From assembly GCF_910592395.1 (NCBI RefSeq), contig NC_088325.1:14946109-15010108 (forward strand): a DNA stretch of 64,000 nt, given 5' to 3'. The position numbers were made by a program, and so were the translations under genes. The notes beneath the pieces were generated by a model that had not been told where the DNA came from, did not search any database, and saw nothing but the letters and a program-made list of their open reading frames with translations. Within the stretch, counting starts at the first letter, position 1, and each line of letters begins with the position of its first letter. Origin of the DNA: Lineus longissimus (taxonomy: Eukaryota; Nemertea; Pilidiophora; Heteronemertea; Lineidae). Below, piece by piece: positions 45,501-59,900 of this stretch.

Positions 45501-46316
45501 ATCGTGTAATCGCAGTGAGAATTCTGCATATTTTGACAGATGAGTAAGAAAGTGAACCTTGGGCTATCGGGATTTCTGTCTTTAATTGTGCTTCTCATGT
45601 AATATTCATAGACGGCTTAAATGCTCCTGTACTTGGACGGTTAAGATCCTCGATAACAGGAATTGTTTATTGCCTGACGTAATAATGGGCATTGTTCGAC
45701 AATGGTAGAAGTTAAGATAGGAGATTGGTCATGTCTCACCCTAACAAGATACTCTAGCATCAGTCGTTTTCATTCTGGCAAACACTGCTGCCACACTCAT
45801 ATAAAACAGAGACATCGAAACTTCAAATATGGCTTATTCAGATGGGTACATGTAGAGCATCGTTCCGAATTCATTTCAACTTTGCCTGACCAGTCATGAA
45901 ATCAATGCAGACAGTCGAACCATCACTACCACACAAACATGAAATGATTTCCCGAGGGGAGCTGGCCAGAATGATGAGCCCACAAGATTTGTAACGGGTG
46001 CATTGGCATGGGTAGCCAGCCATATCGGAAAGAATCCGGGTTAGCTGAGTAAATATATTTAGCAGCGTGCCATTACTGATTGTAACGGTTGTGTTTATCG
46101 ACTATTGTTCTTGATAATTGCGTTAGTTTTTCTAGGGCGTATCCTGGGGTTTCAGAGAAGGAATCAATCTGTCATGACATCCTTTTGTTATTGCTGTGTC
46201 ATCATTTCCTTTGTCTATTTTTTTCTGGTTAAGGGTTGTGAAGTGGAATTAGCAGTGGTAGGCCAGTTTTTTTGTGAGATACTGCATAGAATACCTCCGT
46301 AGTATATATGAAAATA
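42534..46316. other. Non-coding or intronic stretch
   Basis: No supported gene. At 43102-43157 a fine acceptor (CCTTCTTTTCAG) opens 18 codons (AQCRLNWYILLDPSEGQN) up to a GTAGGT donor, but its phase does not fit the candidate exons on either side. Other frames (43998-44267, 44829-45140) show no support. Confidence 0.35.
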
Positions 46317-46670
46317 GGACTTATTCCATCTCAGTGGTAGGGCAGTTGGCGAAGAGTCGTCCAGCGATAACATGGCAGCGCCAGAGTTTCTAACCATAAT
46401 GGTAGGGCTGATTCCGCCTCGGGTGCAGAGAGTTTGGTGCCAAGAGTCTTGCCAGCATTAGGCAAGGCAGCATCCAGAGGCTCAACCCATCATGCTGGTA
46501 GCAGGACAGATTCCACCTCACTGGTAGAGAGGTCGGTAAAGAGCCCAGCCATCAATCAGCGAGGCAGCACCCAATCAAAATGCCAGAGGCTCAAATCATC
46601 ATGTTGAAAGTAGGACTAATTCCGCCTCAGTGGTGTGGTGGTTGGTGAGCAGCCGAGCAGAATCAACCAG
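46317..46670. repeat. Degenerate tandem repeat, about four units of 90-110 bp
   Basis: A block of the form GAYTRATTCCGCCTCAGTGGTAG...GGTYGGYGAAGAGYC...CCAGC recurs near 46317, 46408, 46506 and 46614. Later parts such as GGCAGCRCCAGAG and AACCATCATG also repeat. Copies are well diverged, so this is an old array. Confidence 0.7.
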
Positions 46671-49600
46671 AGTTGTGATAAGAAACAAAAGTCATTGGAC
46701 TGGGTTGGAGAGCTGTTAGTCATTGTTCACAATTGGCGACAAGACAACCCCTTATCAAAATAGGGATAAGTCGGTATTGATAAATTGCCAAGAATAGATC
46801 ACATTGGCCCCAACGCTTTCATAACGCTTTGCTAGCTCATAAGCTTGCGTGAGGTGGTACAGAATTATTCAGGATGAGAATATATCTCTTGGCAACTTTG
46901 AATTCGACACATGGAGTGAGACACGGCAACACAATCTTCCCCCAAACTAGTCCAGACTGCCACGTTTCCACAGCAAGAGGAAGTATCAGGGAGATACTTC
47001 TTTGTGTGCCGAGAGAAAGTTAGAGGAATTCCCAAGGGCTGCCACACTTCAGTCATGAGTTGAATCCAACCTCAATATGTGGACTAATTTTCTGATTGAC
47101 AAGGCTCGACCAATCCTTTGCGCTGAACTTGCGGTTCGAGCGACTTAAGTTTTCCAGCAACAACATTTTTAGAAGAAGGTAAAACGCCGAGAAATCCACA
47201 GGGTTGCCCGATTCCAGCAAGAAGCTAAATTCAAGTCCACGATGTGGTCCAATTTTCTGATTGAAGTGACCCGTGATTGTCTATCTGACCAGATCATAAC
47301 GTCATTACATGGATGATGGGTCAGCAACCTGAGGGCATCTGTAATTCCCCAGGGTTGGGACAGCTCCTGCTATATCTTATTGTCTTGGTCAGGGGATGCG
47401 TTGCCAGTCCATATCAACCGTTTCATAAATATTTGATGGGGTACGTCTGGCAGCCATTGCCGGATCCAAAGATGGTCCATCCACAGCATTTGGTGGCAGT
47501 GGCACTTAATAAGGTGATTAAATCTGAAACTTGTAATCAATATGCAGACTGATAATAAGGAATGGCACAGCATTGTCCGACCTGTCAATACCATCATATT
47601 TTAAAACCAACATGGACAAATGGAATTGCTCCTCAAAGATTAAGTTTTGGATTACGACTTTACATGACGTGACCTTAGATTCTGCGCCATGCATTTCAAA
47701 ACAATTAAGGTCTAACGCCTTAAAAAAGCTTTTTAATGATAAAAATGGATGTTAAAAAGGACACCTTTGTAAGAGATACGCTCTCCTCTAATATAAGGCG
47801 ACGTGCCGCCGAGTCGAAGCCTTTGTTCTAACAAACCCTGGACGTAATCAAATTTCCCCGTACATCACCTGGCCAGCGTTACTAAAAGGGTCGTGCTCCA
47901 GTGACACTTGTACGACATTATCAAATTAGTTTGCGAATGATGAGCCCTGGCGCTTGGTTTGGCAAGGTAAAAAAATATTACAATAGATCAAAAGTTTATG
48001 TTGTGAAGTCTTTTCCCGTTCAATTAGCCGACTAACTGGTCGAGAGATCAAACCGGTCGCATCCAATTAATGACGGTAATATGGGTCTGGTGTTGAAATG
48101 AGGCTAAACAATGGCAAGGTTGTCAGCTGCTTTTGATGTTGTCATTTAAAAGGCTTTGGTTTGCTTTAAAGTAGAACTGTATTATCAAATTGAGCCCGTG
48201 AGCTCATCAAAGTTTCTTTTGCAGTCCGGAGCAGTTGGAGAGGTAATCCATGAACGGAAGGTTCTTCATCTTGCTCTTGCATTCGCAGTCTTTAACTGCA
48301 TGTAATCTAGTGGTAGTTTGTGTGTGCCACTATTGGCCTAGTGGCCCTATCTTCAGCTGGGAGGTACAAGCTAACTCTTGTTTGCCCTTGCATAGGCACC
48401 AGGTACAAGGAACATCGATTCTAAGTCTCATTCTGACCAGTGGAGGAAGCAATGTTGTGCTAATGTGTTACTCGGGACACCTTCCCTGATTGTGAACTTA
48501 GTGCTCTAACCACAATGCCAATTGTCTAGAGGGTTAACTTATGCCAAAACAGACAAATCAGTGATCTTCAAACCTTCGTCATTTGAACCAAACATTGTAA
48601 TCATGGCATTTGAATGCGCCAAGAGAATCTCCAATGATAATTTCTCTCCAGCTAATCAGACGAATATCTCCGCCGGTGTTATGCAATGACTGCTTGCTCA
48701 GAACAAAGGCGATCATTGCCCGCCTCTGCTGGGATGTCTAAGATGCTGTTACGTCTTCGGGCATGAATTATAGAATCAATAGTCTTGCTTGAAACAATGA
48801 TTATTGCCAATTGCATTCGATGTTTAACACTGGCTGCACTGCTTATGTGAGCAGGACCAATGCTGCTGAGAGAGACTAGGACTGCTAGGGTGGGTATTGT
48901 TAGCAATGTATTTGCTAGTCAGGTGGTCAAGAGGATGACGTGCCGAGCACTGTTATGTTGGTGGTGCTCAATGAAATTCATACCAGCGCTCTCAAACAAA
49001 AATTAGTGCCAGCAGTGCAGTCGAAAATTTGAGAAAAAAAGAAATTCTTGAACTTGTTCTTTTCAATAAACGGGGGAAAAAGGTAGCAATTCAGCCATCC
49101 TGTTCTTTGTGAATCACATCCTGGAAAATTTCTTACAAAACTTCGATAAAATTTAACAAAATGTTTAAAAAGTCTGTGAATCATTGTCATCTTTGTGCTG
49201 AGGTGTTGTTTTAAATGTATCCTCTCTTTGAAGGAAATTTAATCTTTACCGGTACTGTTTAGTCAGAAGAATTTTGGAAGTGGTCCCTCACGTTGTCCCT
49301 TGCATTCGCTTAAAAGGTTTGCCTTTGAAGATAGCTTAATCGTTCATGTCTATCATAAGACTACTATTGAAGAGGCCCCTTGGGTCTGTTAAACAAGAAA
49401 ATGGCCATATATTAATGAAAGTGAAGGACATCTGAATGACGAATGTTAAAAAACCATGCATTAAATCTCAAAGCATTCAGACATCTTTCTTGAAGATGCT
49501 GCCGTTGGCATGGTCGTCAATTTCCATTTCTCAAGTAGTTTTCAATTGCCTGTTTGGCGAGGAGCACCCGGCGCTGAACCTTTTAAGCAGGATACAAGTT

Positions 49601-50622
49601 CCCAAACTATCTTGATCTTCAAAGGGAGCAATTGAAGAAAATGCTGACATCGCTGTTTTCAATTTCCACATTTAGTTAAGGATATTTCCATTGATGAAAA
49701 TCCAGCCTTCTGGGTGTCAAGCTTTCCGCTTTTAAATCACAATCTTGCGCTGGTAAAAAAGAGGTGCTTAAAAAGGTGATTTCTTGTTATTATCACCTGC
49801 AAAGATGACCAGAAAGCCTTCATTTTATAATTACATGGTGTAAAATATCGATAAGGTTGATTTTCTTGACATCAGGCTAGCCTCTGTTATTTGGCCTCTT
49901 TGGCCAATTATCTGTGAAAGCCTGGAGGTGGATTATAGGCCCGATTGTACTCCAATCAGAAAGGTTATCATATGGCATGAGAAAATTTTCAAGATATAAT
50001 GAGATTTTGTCTTGTTTAGTTATATCACAGAAATCCTTGGGTTCATACAGATTGTCGATAAAACACTATGGACTTAGGAATCCCAAATACCATTGACTGG
50101 TGCAACGAGTGTAGTTCACTTATTAAAGATACATCATCGTTCTAAACGTTCTGAGAGCGCTGTTCTCCATGTTTGAAGTTTGGTTTTGGGTAGTCGGCTT
50201 TAGTCACATGGAGAGATAAGTTCTGAAGCCAGGGGTGGCAGGAGAGTGGACCTTCAAAACGATTTGTGAAAAACCTAGGTGCCACTCATTGAGGCAACAC
50301 AATCCAGCCAGACTCCTGGATGCACTAGATGAGAGTAGGCAGTACTTTGGCAAATATGCAGGCCAGAAATATCCTGGCGATGTTGGTATGCCTTTCTGAA
50401 GTTCACCGATCTTCAAAAGGATACTTGTTAAATGTTTTCTTAGTTAATGTCCTTCTCGTTCTAGTGACGATGCCAACAACACCAAATCCCTTACGAGAAC
50501 CACGTTCTCATCAATCATGTCTTAATTTCTACACTAAACTCAATCTCTTCTCTCTTAATGACATCATCTGTAAGAATCTTACACCAGTCACATGCATCTT
50601 AATTCACTTTCTCTGTTTCTAG
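46671..50622. other. Non-coding or intronic stretch
   Basis: No gene recognised. A possible 18-nt microexon lies at 48225-48242 (acceptor TTTCTTTTGCAG, donor GAG|GTAATC), described in the findings. A weak tRNA-like sequence lies on the minus strand at about 48445-48525 (TGTGGTTAGAGCAC and GTGTCCCGAGTAAC), perhaps a SINE remnant. Confidence 0.35.
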
Positions 50623-50958
50623 AACAATCCCCAGAATCACGTCTCCAATCTCGATCAAATCCCGCCCTAATTCCTCCTGAAATAGAATTTGATGCTCGCC
50701 ATTGTTATCCGAGGCAGCAAATGTCCAGGGAGTTATGTCTAATTGAGATGCACTTCGAACAATTGAGCAATTTTGAAAATTTAAATTTGGCTAGTGACAG
50801 CATGCTGAAAGTTAAATCAACCAAGAGTTCAGAATCTGAGTCTTCAAGAGTTCTCGAATTGCCGTACAGCCCTTTGACTGACTTCTTTAAAATTTTCGCC
50901 GATGTCAGTAATCCTAAATCCACCAACAAATTTCTTGCACGTGTAAATGACACAGAAG
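50623..50958 (+). CDS. Internal coding exon of an unidentified gene, 112 aa, phase 1-1
   Basis: A 336-base open segment between a good acceptor (TTCTCTGTTTCTAG) and donor (GAAG|GTATGT), starting and ending in phase 1, so it can be included or skipped without shifting frame. The protein looks natural: polar, low in Cys and Trp, with PALIPPEIEFDARHC, LIEMHFEQLSNFENL, a Ser-rich run (STKSSESESS) and a conserved-looking end PLTDFFKIFADVSNPKSTNK, FLARVNDTE. I do not recognise the family. The rest of the gene is not resolved. Candidate upstream exons with compatible phase are 41114-41252 and 41991-42129. No firm downstream exon was found within the window, which would imply long introns. Confidence 0.6.
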
Positions 50959-53900
50959 GTATGTTGTCTCACTTGCAAACGAAATGTTCCCCGAGATAAG
51001 CCTATTTAGGATGGTGACTCAGAGCAGGGGACCAGTAATAGGATGGGGACCGTCTTAACCAACTACAACCAGATTAAACAAAGCGGAATCTTCAGTCATC
51101 CATCACTGCGAGGAAGGTAAAATCCCAATTTGATTCTGTCACATCCTCGTGAGCCGTTTTAGCTATAACCAGATGTTCCGGACACTTTTAACTTCTGTGG
51201 TGAATCTGATGTATAGTTAACTTAGCTTACATGTAAAGTCGAAAGTCTTTTTTTATGATAGCAGATGGCACTTCAAGAAAAAACACACAAGCATCAATGG
51301 TTTGGAATTTTAAATCGGGTTTCGCAAAAAGTCGTATTTTCTTGTCATAATCAGATTTCATTTGAGATAGAAATTACAGGAACAATCCCGACCATGGTCT
51401 AACCTTATTCAAATATTTTATGGTTAAATCTGCCTTGATTTTGTGGGAAGTACAGAGTAAGGCATATTCCATGAGAAACTATTTCATTAATATTTTGGCC
51501 TAACCTTAGTTTAGTATTCTTGTGTCATAGTCCGTCCTGATTTGAGCTGCAAACCTCTTGATCCATCAGATACAAACTGGGAAATCGCGTCACGGATAAA
51601 AAAACTGTCTCGACTGGGTTCTTTGATTGTCGGCTCACGTCGTCGTGTGCATCTCTTAGATCTTTATGTCAAAAACTGTCAAAGCTGTCATGAGCGCCAG
51701 TGAACGTGATACCAAAAAGGAGAAAGTGACTGCTATGGCGAATGCCTATGTGATACACTAGAGTATTACTTAGCACAGGGAATATCGCTATTGGACCACA
51801 CGACCAGATTAGATACATAAAGAAGCCTGTCTACGTGATGAGCTCGAGTAGTGCCTTTGTGTATGAAATATTGTTACTGGACCAAGCTGTCGAGAACGAG
51901 ACGAGATGCCTAAAAGTGATTGTGATGTCTTTGCGTTTGTATAATTGTCATCTTCCTGACGTTTATGTCATATTATGACACTAAGTAATACTGGGCACAA
52001 AGAGAGAAGCCCTTGAGGTCCTTCTTTGTGAAGTAAAACGGTAGGAAAAGTTACCTTCGTTTGAGGATCTTGTTTTTCATCTCGATCCGATGCAGTCTTT
52101 TATACTTTGACTCTTTTTATGTACACAATAGATACTAGTAAGCAGTTTCCCAATTTGCTTAGACATGTTAGAGTGGTGTGTCACTTCAAAAAGACAAGCC
52201 GATTTGCCATGCCGGCTGTGCCAGGGTATTTCTATTAGAATGCTGATGCTTTCCATGGGCGGGGTAGCGCCGAGCAGGGAGCAGAAGATGGTGGGAGGCC
52301 TGCCGGATTCCCAGCAACGTGGAACAGGGACGTTTCTAAAGTTGTCTCTTTAGGTCTTGTGTTTTCAGGGAGGCTTCCAACTCTACAAAACTGGCCAACC
52401 CTGGGAACCTTGATTGGAATTTACTCTGCAGGTCAAGGGTGTTGATATGGTCCCTGTCACATTCCAGCACAATGAGACACATAATCATGGTCCACGACTT
52501 ATGTATGTTTTTCAAAAATATTGACAGATATTCAATAAAGACTATTATATATTATTTGGAGACAACTTTATCACCGCCCGAGGGTTGCATTAGCTGGAAT
52601 TCTTAGTGGGTAGAGAAGTGTGTCAATTTCATGGTATAAAGCGAACAGTGTCTGGAAATTGATATTTTGAAGTTGATTTTTTTTTTAATGTGGATATCTT
52701 AGAACACATTATTCTATAATTCCACTTTAATGATTAGAAAGAACACTGTATGCCTCAGGTGGATGCTATCCTGGTGAAATAGTGTTAAAAAGTGTCACTC
52801 AAGCTTACTGATATTCATATAGTGGGAAAATTCTAAACAAACAAGGTTGAATTTTTTGATGAATTGATCTGTCTCCTTATTGGATCTACGCGTTGTTAAG
52901 TGTTGCCTTAAGGTATCTGATATTTCTATTCAAATGTGTTTGTAAGGATGTGTAAAAAGCATCTAATGCGACATTCCAAATAATTCCCTGTTGATGATTC
53001 ACCGCCACCGAGAGCAAGGGTGGCTGAATGAAATATATTTGGGTAAACCTGCATCCTGTTTCTTACAATAACTGTCAATATCCGCCCATCTTTTGTTGTA
53101 GAAAACTCTGTGGCGACTTTCAGAGACAGATGTGTAGATTATGCGTTTCCTTACATTCAACTTACTCAGTTCATTGTCTCGGCCATAGTGAATTTGAACA
53201 GTTTCTATTTGCTTTCTTGCACCTGTTATATCAGGAATGCCTGTGCTGTTTTAGACTGACAGTCTAGAGATTCAGTTGGATGTAATGATATTCCTTCCCT
53301 TGAATTACTGGGAGAAAGTGCCATACGGATGCATATTGTAGAAAGCTTCACATTCTTTGCAATATTTTCATAACATGAGAGATGTTTATGCAAATTTGGG
53401 ACCACTTTCAAGGTTCTAGAATAACATGACTGTCTTCTAACTCGTTAGACAATTATTCTCTTGTATTGAATTATTGGCAAGGCTCATGTTTGCTCTTCAC
53501 CATCTGTTATTGGTGATTGTCTAGTCATTTCGTAAGGCGAGATGCTTCGTCAATAATTTAGCTGTAGGCAAGGCTAATAAGCACACTGCAAGAACTGGGT
53601 ATTGAGCGTGCCTCATAGTAGTAATCTTAATGGCAGAATCATTCAGTGTTGCAAGACATACAGCGCTTTCAGGACAGCGATCCAATACTTCACATCAACG
53701 CTAAAAAAATGATAAAGAATCAGATGAGATCCCATGTCGATATGGGCACTGATCGTGCCTTTGTTTTCGCCCGATGTCCAGTCATCGCATGACCATATCA
53801 GTAATATGACACAGCTCATCAATATCATATCCCCTGGGTGGTGAATTGATGGAAATCTGACATTTGGAAGAATTGACCAATTCATGGACGGTAGGTGTTT

Positions 53901-56900
53901 GGCCGGTGGCCGATTTTTTTCACATCATGGCATAATTAAGATAGGATGTGGTGCATTTTGTCTGGCCCAGTCATGCCAGTAGCTCAGAGATCCATTTAAG
54001 AGTAGTCACTGTACAGCTGATGAAGTCAAAATCGTGCTTTCCTTAAAAACATGCATTAGGAATACTAATTTTAACCGCCTGTGAGTAGCAAACACCAGCC
54101 TGATGAAAACACATTGGAGTCCTAGCTAGAATGGCCGTATGCTAGCCCAAATGGGTTCTTGAGAGTTGATCCAAGTGATGGATGGACTTCCATGAATGAG
54201 ACTTTATCTGTGTCCACTGATATGACTGAAGGCAACAAAGCATTGATGACTCCGGCTGTGGTAACCAATCAGCAGGTTGAGCTATCCACACCGGGAACCC
54301 TATTTTCCCTAGTTGCTATTCTCTCCCCACCATTCCAATATTTTGTCAACTTTCCTTCCAAGAGGGTTTCATCCAGTTAGTCAATTGAGAACAAAGGGCA
54401 GTCGATAAGTTCCCTGTTATCCAGAAACCACCACTTTCAATATTATACCTTTAGGCATTAGGGTTCAATAAAAGGGAAAGGGCTTGATCAAAGAGGGATG
54501 CACCCCTTAATCAATTCTAATAAACTCTCAGTGAACACTAACGATCTTAATGGAATCAATTTGTTCAGGCGATTTCACTCATTTTCTCTTTTGATCCGAA
54601 TTGGAATGATTTGCGTTCTAAAACCATGTTATTTCCACGAAAGACAAAAGAGGTAATTGGATTTCTTGATTTGTGAGTCTGTGCTTGATTGGTTTGACCT
54701 GGCTAATTGGAAATGGTTTCTTTGACTCCAAGTTTTTTAGTTGACATTTCTTACTAGTGTTGTGAATCTGCTTGTAGAACCTTTAACTTGGCCACATGGC
54801 AAGGTATTGGCATCGACAAATCATTTTATCGGTGAGATTGCATGTACATATTTCACAGAATTTCACAAAACCTGGCCTGTCAACTTGATATACATGGGGC
54901 AAATTAGTCTGATTACGCGTATCAGTTGTACCGCCAGATATATGTTGCGATGTAAAAATTGTCATGACTGTTAAAGTTTAGTCCTCTTGGGTTACTGGGT
55001 GTTTAAAAAAGTGTAATACCACTTAGTTAAGCATAGTCAGCAAATTAGATCTCGAACCAACATTTCCCTCCACTTTCACACTCCAGCAGTCTGGCACTCC
55101 TTCCACTATTGTCAATTTCCTCCGTCACTCTGCCTGTCACTTGGGGACATTTGTTAATTTTTGTCAAGTTAACCTTTTAGTGGCACCAATGTTTTAGATG
55201 AATCATATTGCTAGTTGTCACTGGGCTGAATCATGCTCTGTGCGAGCAAAGTGATTTCATAACATGTGTGACAATGCAGTTGGGATATTAGAAGTCGACC
55301 TCTTCTGATGTTGTTTCACCTTCAGTTGGCGTCAGCCGCCGTGAATAATTTACACATTCAAATGTACACAATGTCTTGGTGAAAACACGTTTGCCAAACA
55401 GTAACTGTCTTGTTTATGAATGAACCTCAAATTGAGAAGGTGTAAGATTTGTCATGGATGTTTTGCATATCATAATACATTATGCATCATTACTTCAAAC
55501 TTTATAAAATGTTGACCCATATTTTTTAAAAATCAGCTTTACCAAATTCTCAGTACGGAAAAGTGCACATTGTGTGTTGACAATTTGGGTCTCCTTAGGT
55601 TGAATTTGTACTGGATCATTTTGAAGTCGAAGGACCCCACTTTATCTGTGTGTGAATGGCAACATGAAAATATTGGTTTTTCAGTTCATACTTTGACACT
55701 TTGAAATTTTTTACGACTCTTGAATTTGGATGAATGAAGTTTAAAGTTCATGAATGAATGTTTGGTATAGTTGCGGTTACCATATCTGCTTTGTCATTTG
55801 GAATGCTTTTGGAACGCATAAATTCGAAAATTATTTGGTTGAAAAAGTAGACAAAATAAATCAATCTTAAGATCAATATAGTGAATGAACAACAATAAAC
55901 GGATTATTTTATGAGGTGAGAGCTGTATATTTCTTATGTCAGTCATACTGCAAACAGAATGAAGCCTGCATGCTTTGCAAGTCAATGCAAAATCACATAC
56001 AGTACAACTCTAGTGTCCGGTATCTTGGACTTTGATATTCAATACTTTGGCATCAAATGGCATAGATCTCTCAGAATAATCACATAGTGATTTCAATCGA
56101 TCTTTGCAAACAATCTCCTCATACAGTGTTATATATCGTGTACACATCATCACAGTCACCTTGGTTCAAATCACTTGGTGCACCACAGCTATAAGCCTGG
56201 GGTCATCGTGTTCAATTGTGACAGTATATAATAACCAAAACAAACCACACAGGTTTTAAAGGGAATAATAATGACACAGCCATATCATCTTCACCCTAGG
56301 GGCAGAAATGACCCTCAGTAAAGTTCAGATTTCTCCGTGTGTTCACGATATAGTGTTGACGAGCGAGTCCGGCTTATTCGAAGTTTCGCAGTCGGAGGTG
56401 TGGGCCAATTTGATAAGCTGAGATTATGAATCATGCGAAATCTGATTTTTCGTTTGCGTGGTGAGAATTGAAGGCGTGATTCGTTCAGGCACATTATTTA
56501 CATGTGTCTAGCTGGTAATTAGAAATAAACATTCCCTGACTGCAATAACTAGACATTACTAGCTAGCTATCATTATTGGCAAACAAAGTATATTTCTATA
56601 TCAGTCTACACATCAAAATTATTGAGATTTGATTTCAGTCAAACTGAAATATAATTTCAAATTTTAAACAAACAATCCTGGAATTAATAATAAGGTTCTG
56701 GTCTGGGTCCGGAGTGTCGTCAGTTGATCTGTTGACCAGGTTGCAGTGATGAGTTGCCATCATCCTAGGCAGACAGAGTAACCCAACCTCTCCATTACAC
56801 GAGGAAGTCATCTGGCCAGGAATTAAACCCATGGCTGTTCCTGGCAGGGACCAGGGAGTGATCCAGATTTGGATAAAGGATGGTGCGACTCGTCACTTCG

Positions 56901-59900
56901 CACTCAAAATTCGGATCAATTTCAGTGAATTTTGTACAAATTCCTGATCAGTTTCAAAGATTGTTCCCTGCTCCCGGGATCTGTCTTTGGGTAGAGGCTA
57001 ATCAGGAACACGGTTGATTTGTCAGTTGCCTTTGATCGATTACTTGCTTGTGTGCATCAAGAGCCATGTCTTCAGCTATCAAAACTATGTCTAGCCAGAG
57101 GGGATGTAATGATCATCAAACCTCAAAGTTTGGAATGTATGTTGTATTTTGTACAAAAACAACAGAAGAAAGAACATGCCCTAGACCTAATGAAAGGATG
57201 AAATCAAATCAAACTCATTCAAATAAACATATAATCGCAACTCGCTCCACTGAAAGCTATGTAAGCCTACATAAATGTTTTCATTACAAATTCCGAAATT
57301 TTATGGAGCCACACTGCTTTGATAAATTTATTCCCTGAGAGACCTATTCAGAACTCATTTGACCACAAACTGTGAGCTGTTTACTGTGGTGCGTGCCGTA
57401 CCCTTTAAGTGTGAATACTTTGGCGTGACTGGCATGTTCTATCATCCAGTTCTTGTGGGAACTTCTCATATATTATGTCACATCAAAATGCACATGTGTC
57501 GGATGACAGACCTTTGTTGAGCTGTTGTTTCCACCAAAATCACAGAATGTCCTATTGTCATGATATCAGTCACCCGCAGATGTAACACCAACATTACATC
57601 AAATAGACAGGGTTAAACTGTCATTTTTCAAAGGTGGCAAAGATCCATTAATTTAGGGGAAGATCAGAGACCCTGGAAATGAATAATTACGTTATCAAGA
57701 AGATAACAGAGACCCTTAGGGTCGGTTGCGATATTGAAGCCCTACTTCACAGGGTGATGTCATCATTTAAGTGTGGAGTGGCACAGTCCTTCTTTGGGTC
57801 AGTACTTCTTCATTCACCTGGAGATAATCAGGTCCAAGTGGTCATTTAGTGCTGAGGCTGAACCAGGCGTTTCTCTTATAAGTGAAATTTAGGTCAGCAG
57901 GTCGTCTATGGGAAAGGGGAGATATGAAATATAGGTCAGCAGGTCGTCAATGCAAAAGGCACTGTTCTGGCATTGCTGATGGTTAGCCCAGTCTATTACA
58001 ACCCCCTGGTCTACCCGTTCATTAGGTCTAACTGATCAAAAACTTGCATGGGGGAATATAGTTCTGCCAATCAGCTATATAAAAGGATAGTGCAGAAATC
58101 ACTTCTCCCCTCCTCTTGTCCAGGTTCCAAGTTTTGAAAGTCTAAACATTTTAAGGACATGCCAAATGACTTTCCCAGGAGACACCACAGCTTCTCTGCA
58201 CTGATTCCATAAAACAAGGACATCATTCTGTTGGCCTAGCCTCACAAATCACCAAAGGACAGTGTCCAGCTTGATCCCTTATCACCTCCTCATTATCTTG
58301 GTGACCAATCTAAAACTGCCTCGGGCCAGGTCTGTGTGTTGGGTCCAGAATGGACATGATGCCTGCCCACCCCGCACAGGACAAAGATATAATTACAGGC
58401 TCGTAAGATCTTGTTAGTGAAAACATCCAATTTCCTTTGGCTCACCTGGCGGATTGTTAGTCTGGGGTGGAGCCCTTGGTTCCTTTGGTTCCAAGTGTGA
58501 ATTGGTCTCTTTGATACTGATAGTTGATTGACTTCGAAGTTCCTGATTTGACTACATGTGTGGTTCGGCGATGATTGTTCCTGCTTGTATAACCCATCGG
58601 GGTGAATGCCTTAAAACACCTCAGCAGGTGCCTCACATTGTCATATTATAGGCCCTAATTACAGAACTAGCTAATGTCATTTCCTTTTCTAACGTGAGAG
58701 AGTTAACTCCATTCCAAATCAGCTTGCAACCAGGTGTCTGAACTCACAGCTACTCATCAGAAAAAAACATATCATGTTTTCCAAAATATTACAACTCGCT
58801 TTGAGGCATTTGATGAAAATTGACACTAATCCTTTGTTCAAAACCCATCCCCTGCCCACTTGAACAAAATTAAACCGCCCGTAGCCAAACTACGAAGTGA
58901 ATTTGAAATACGATATTTCGAGAGCAAAAAATTGCATCAAATGTAAAATATGAGAAAGCAGCAGCCTAAGCGTCAGACCCTGTCGTGTGTATCGCCCTGC
59001 GGTCACAGCCAACCTTACATTTCATTAGTAAAGTAACCCCCCCGGGAAGATTTCACGACATTCAAGGGTATTTAAGTTTTCATTTGGTTTAACTTGGGGG
59101 TATTGCCGGCTTATTTCTTAGTAATCAGTGTTCAGGTATGAACTTTGATGACATGATACTGATTTTGCCCTTGAGGGGAATTTGAGTCATTTTTTACGAG
59201 ACTGAAATTATTTGGACAGTTTTAAAATGAACCAGGAGACAATCGTTTTTGATAATTGTGCAAACCATTTTTTCCGGTCATTGCGAAACGAGCTTATAAT
59301 TCCACAACTTCGTGTTTTAGCCAGTGGGTTTGATTCTGATAACGCAAGCAAAGAAAGTAAATTGGGACAGAACCAGAAATCTATGTCGCCTTCAGACTCT
59401 TCCAGAATACCAGTTTGTGTAACAGTTTCAAATTCCACCACCTGTACCACTTGTCTTCTTCTTCTCCTTCTTCTTCGGGGTTCATCAGTTGAATTCGATG
59501 AAATCTACTGTATGGTATGTTGATAGACCTAGGTGTGGCTCTGTAGCGACCCAAAGTGTTCACTACTTCGAAGATTAAAAGTGCACAGTACAATATTTTG
59601 TCATGTCGATACTCTGTCCGAGGGCAGATTTTCCTGTCACTTGAAATCCGTTTAATTTAGTTCCAGATTTCGCCACAATGTGCTGAATCACGATAACTAA
59701 AGATATAGACACATATTGACCTATAAAAAAGAAATAGCACATCGAAATTGTGTTTTAATTTTCTAATTGAGGCAGTACCGTAATTAGAATTTTTAGATTC
59801 AGATTTTAGACGAGACAGCTTTTTAATTTGAAAAGTTAACGAACCAGATAATCGAAATTTAGCTACAAGCCTCAATTGAAGTTGGTGTCTGACGGGGTTA

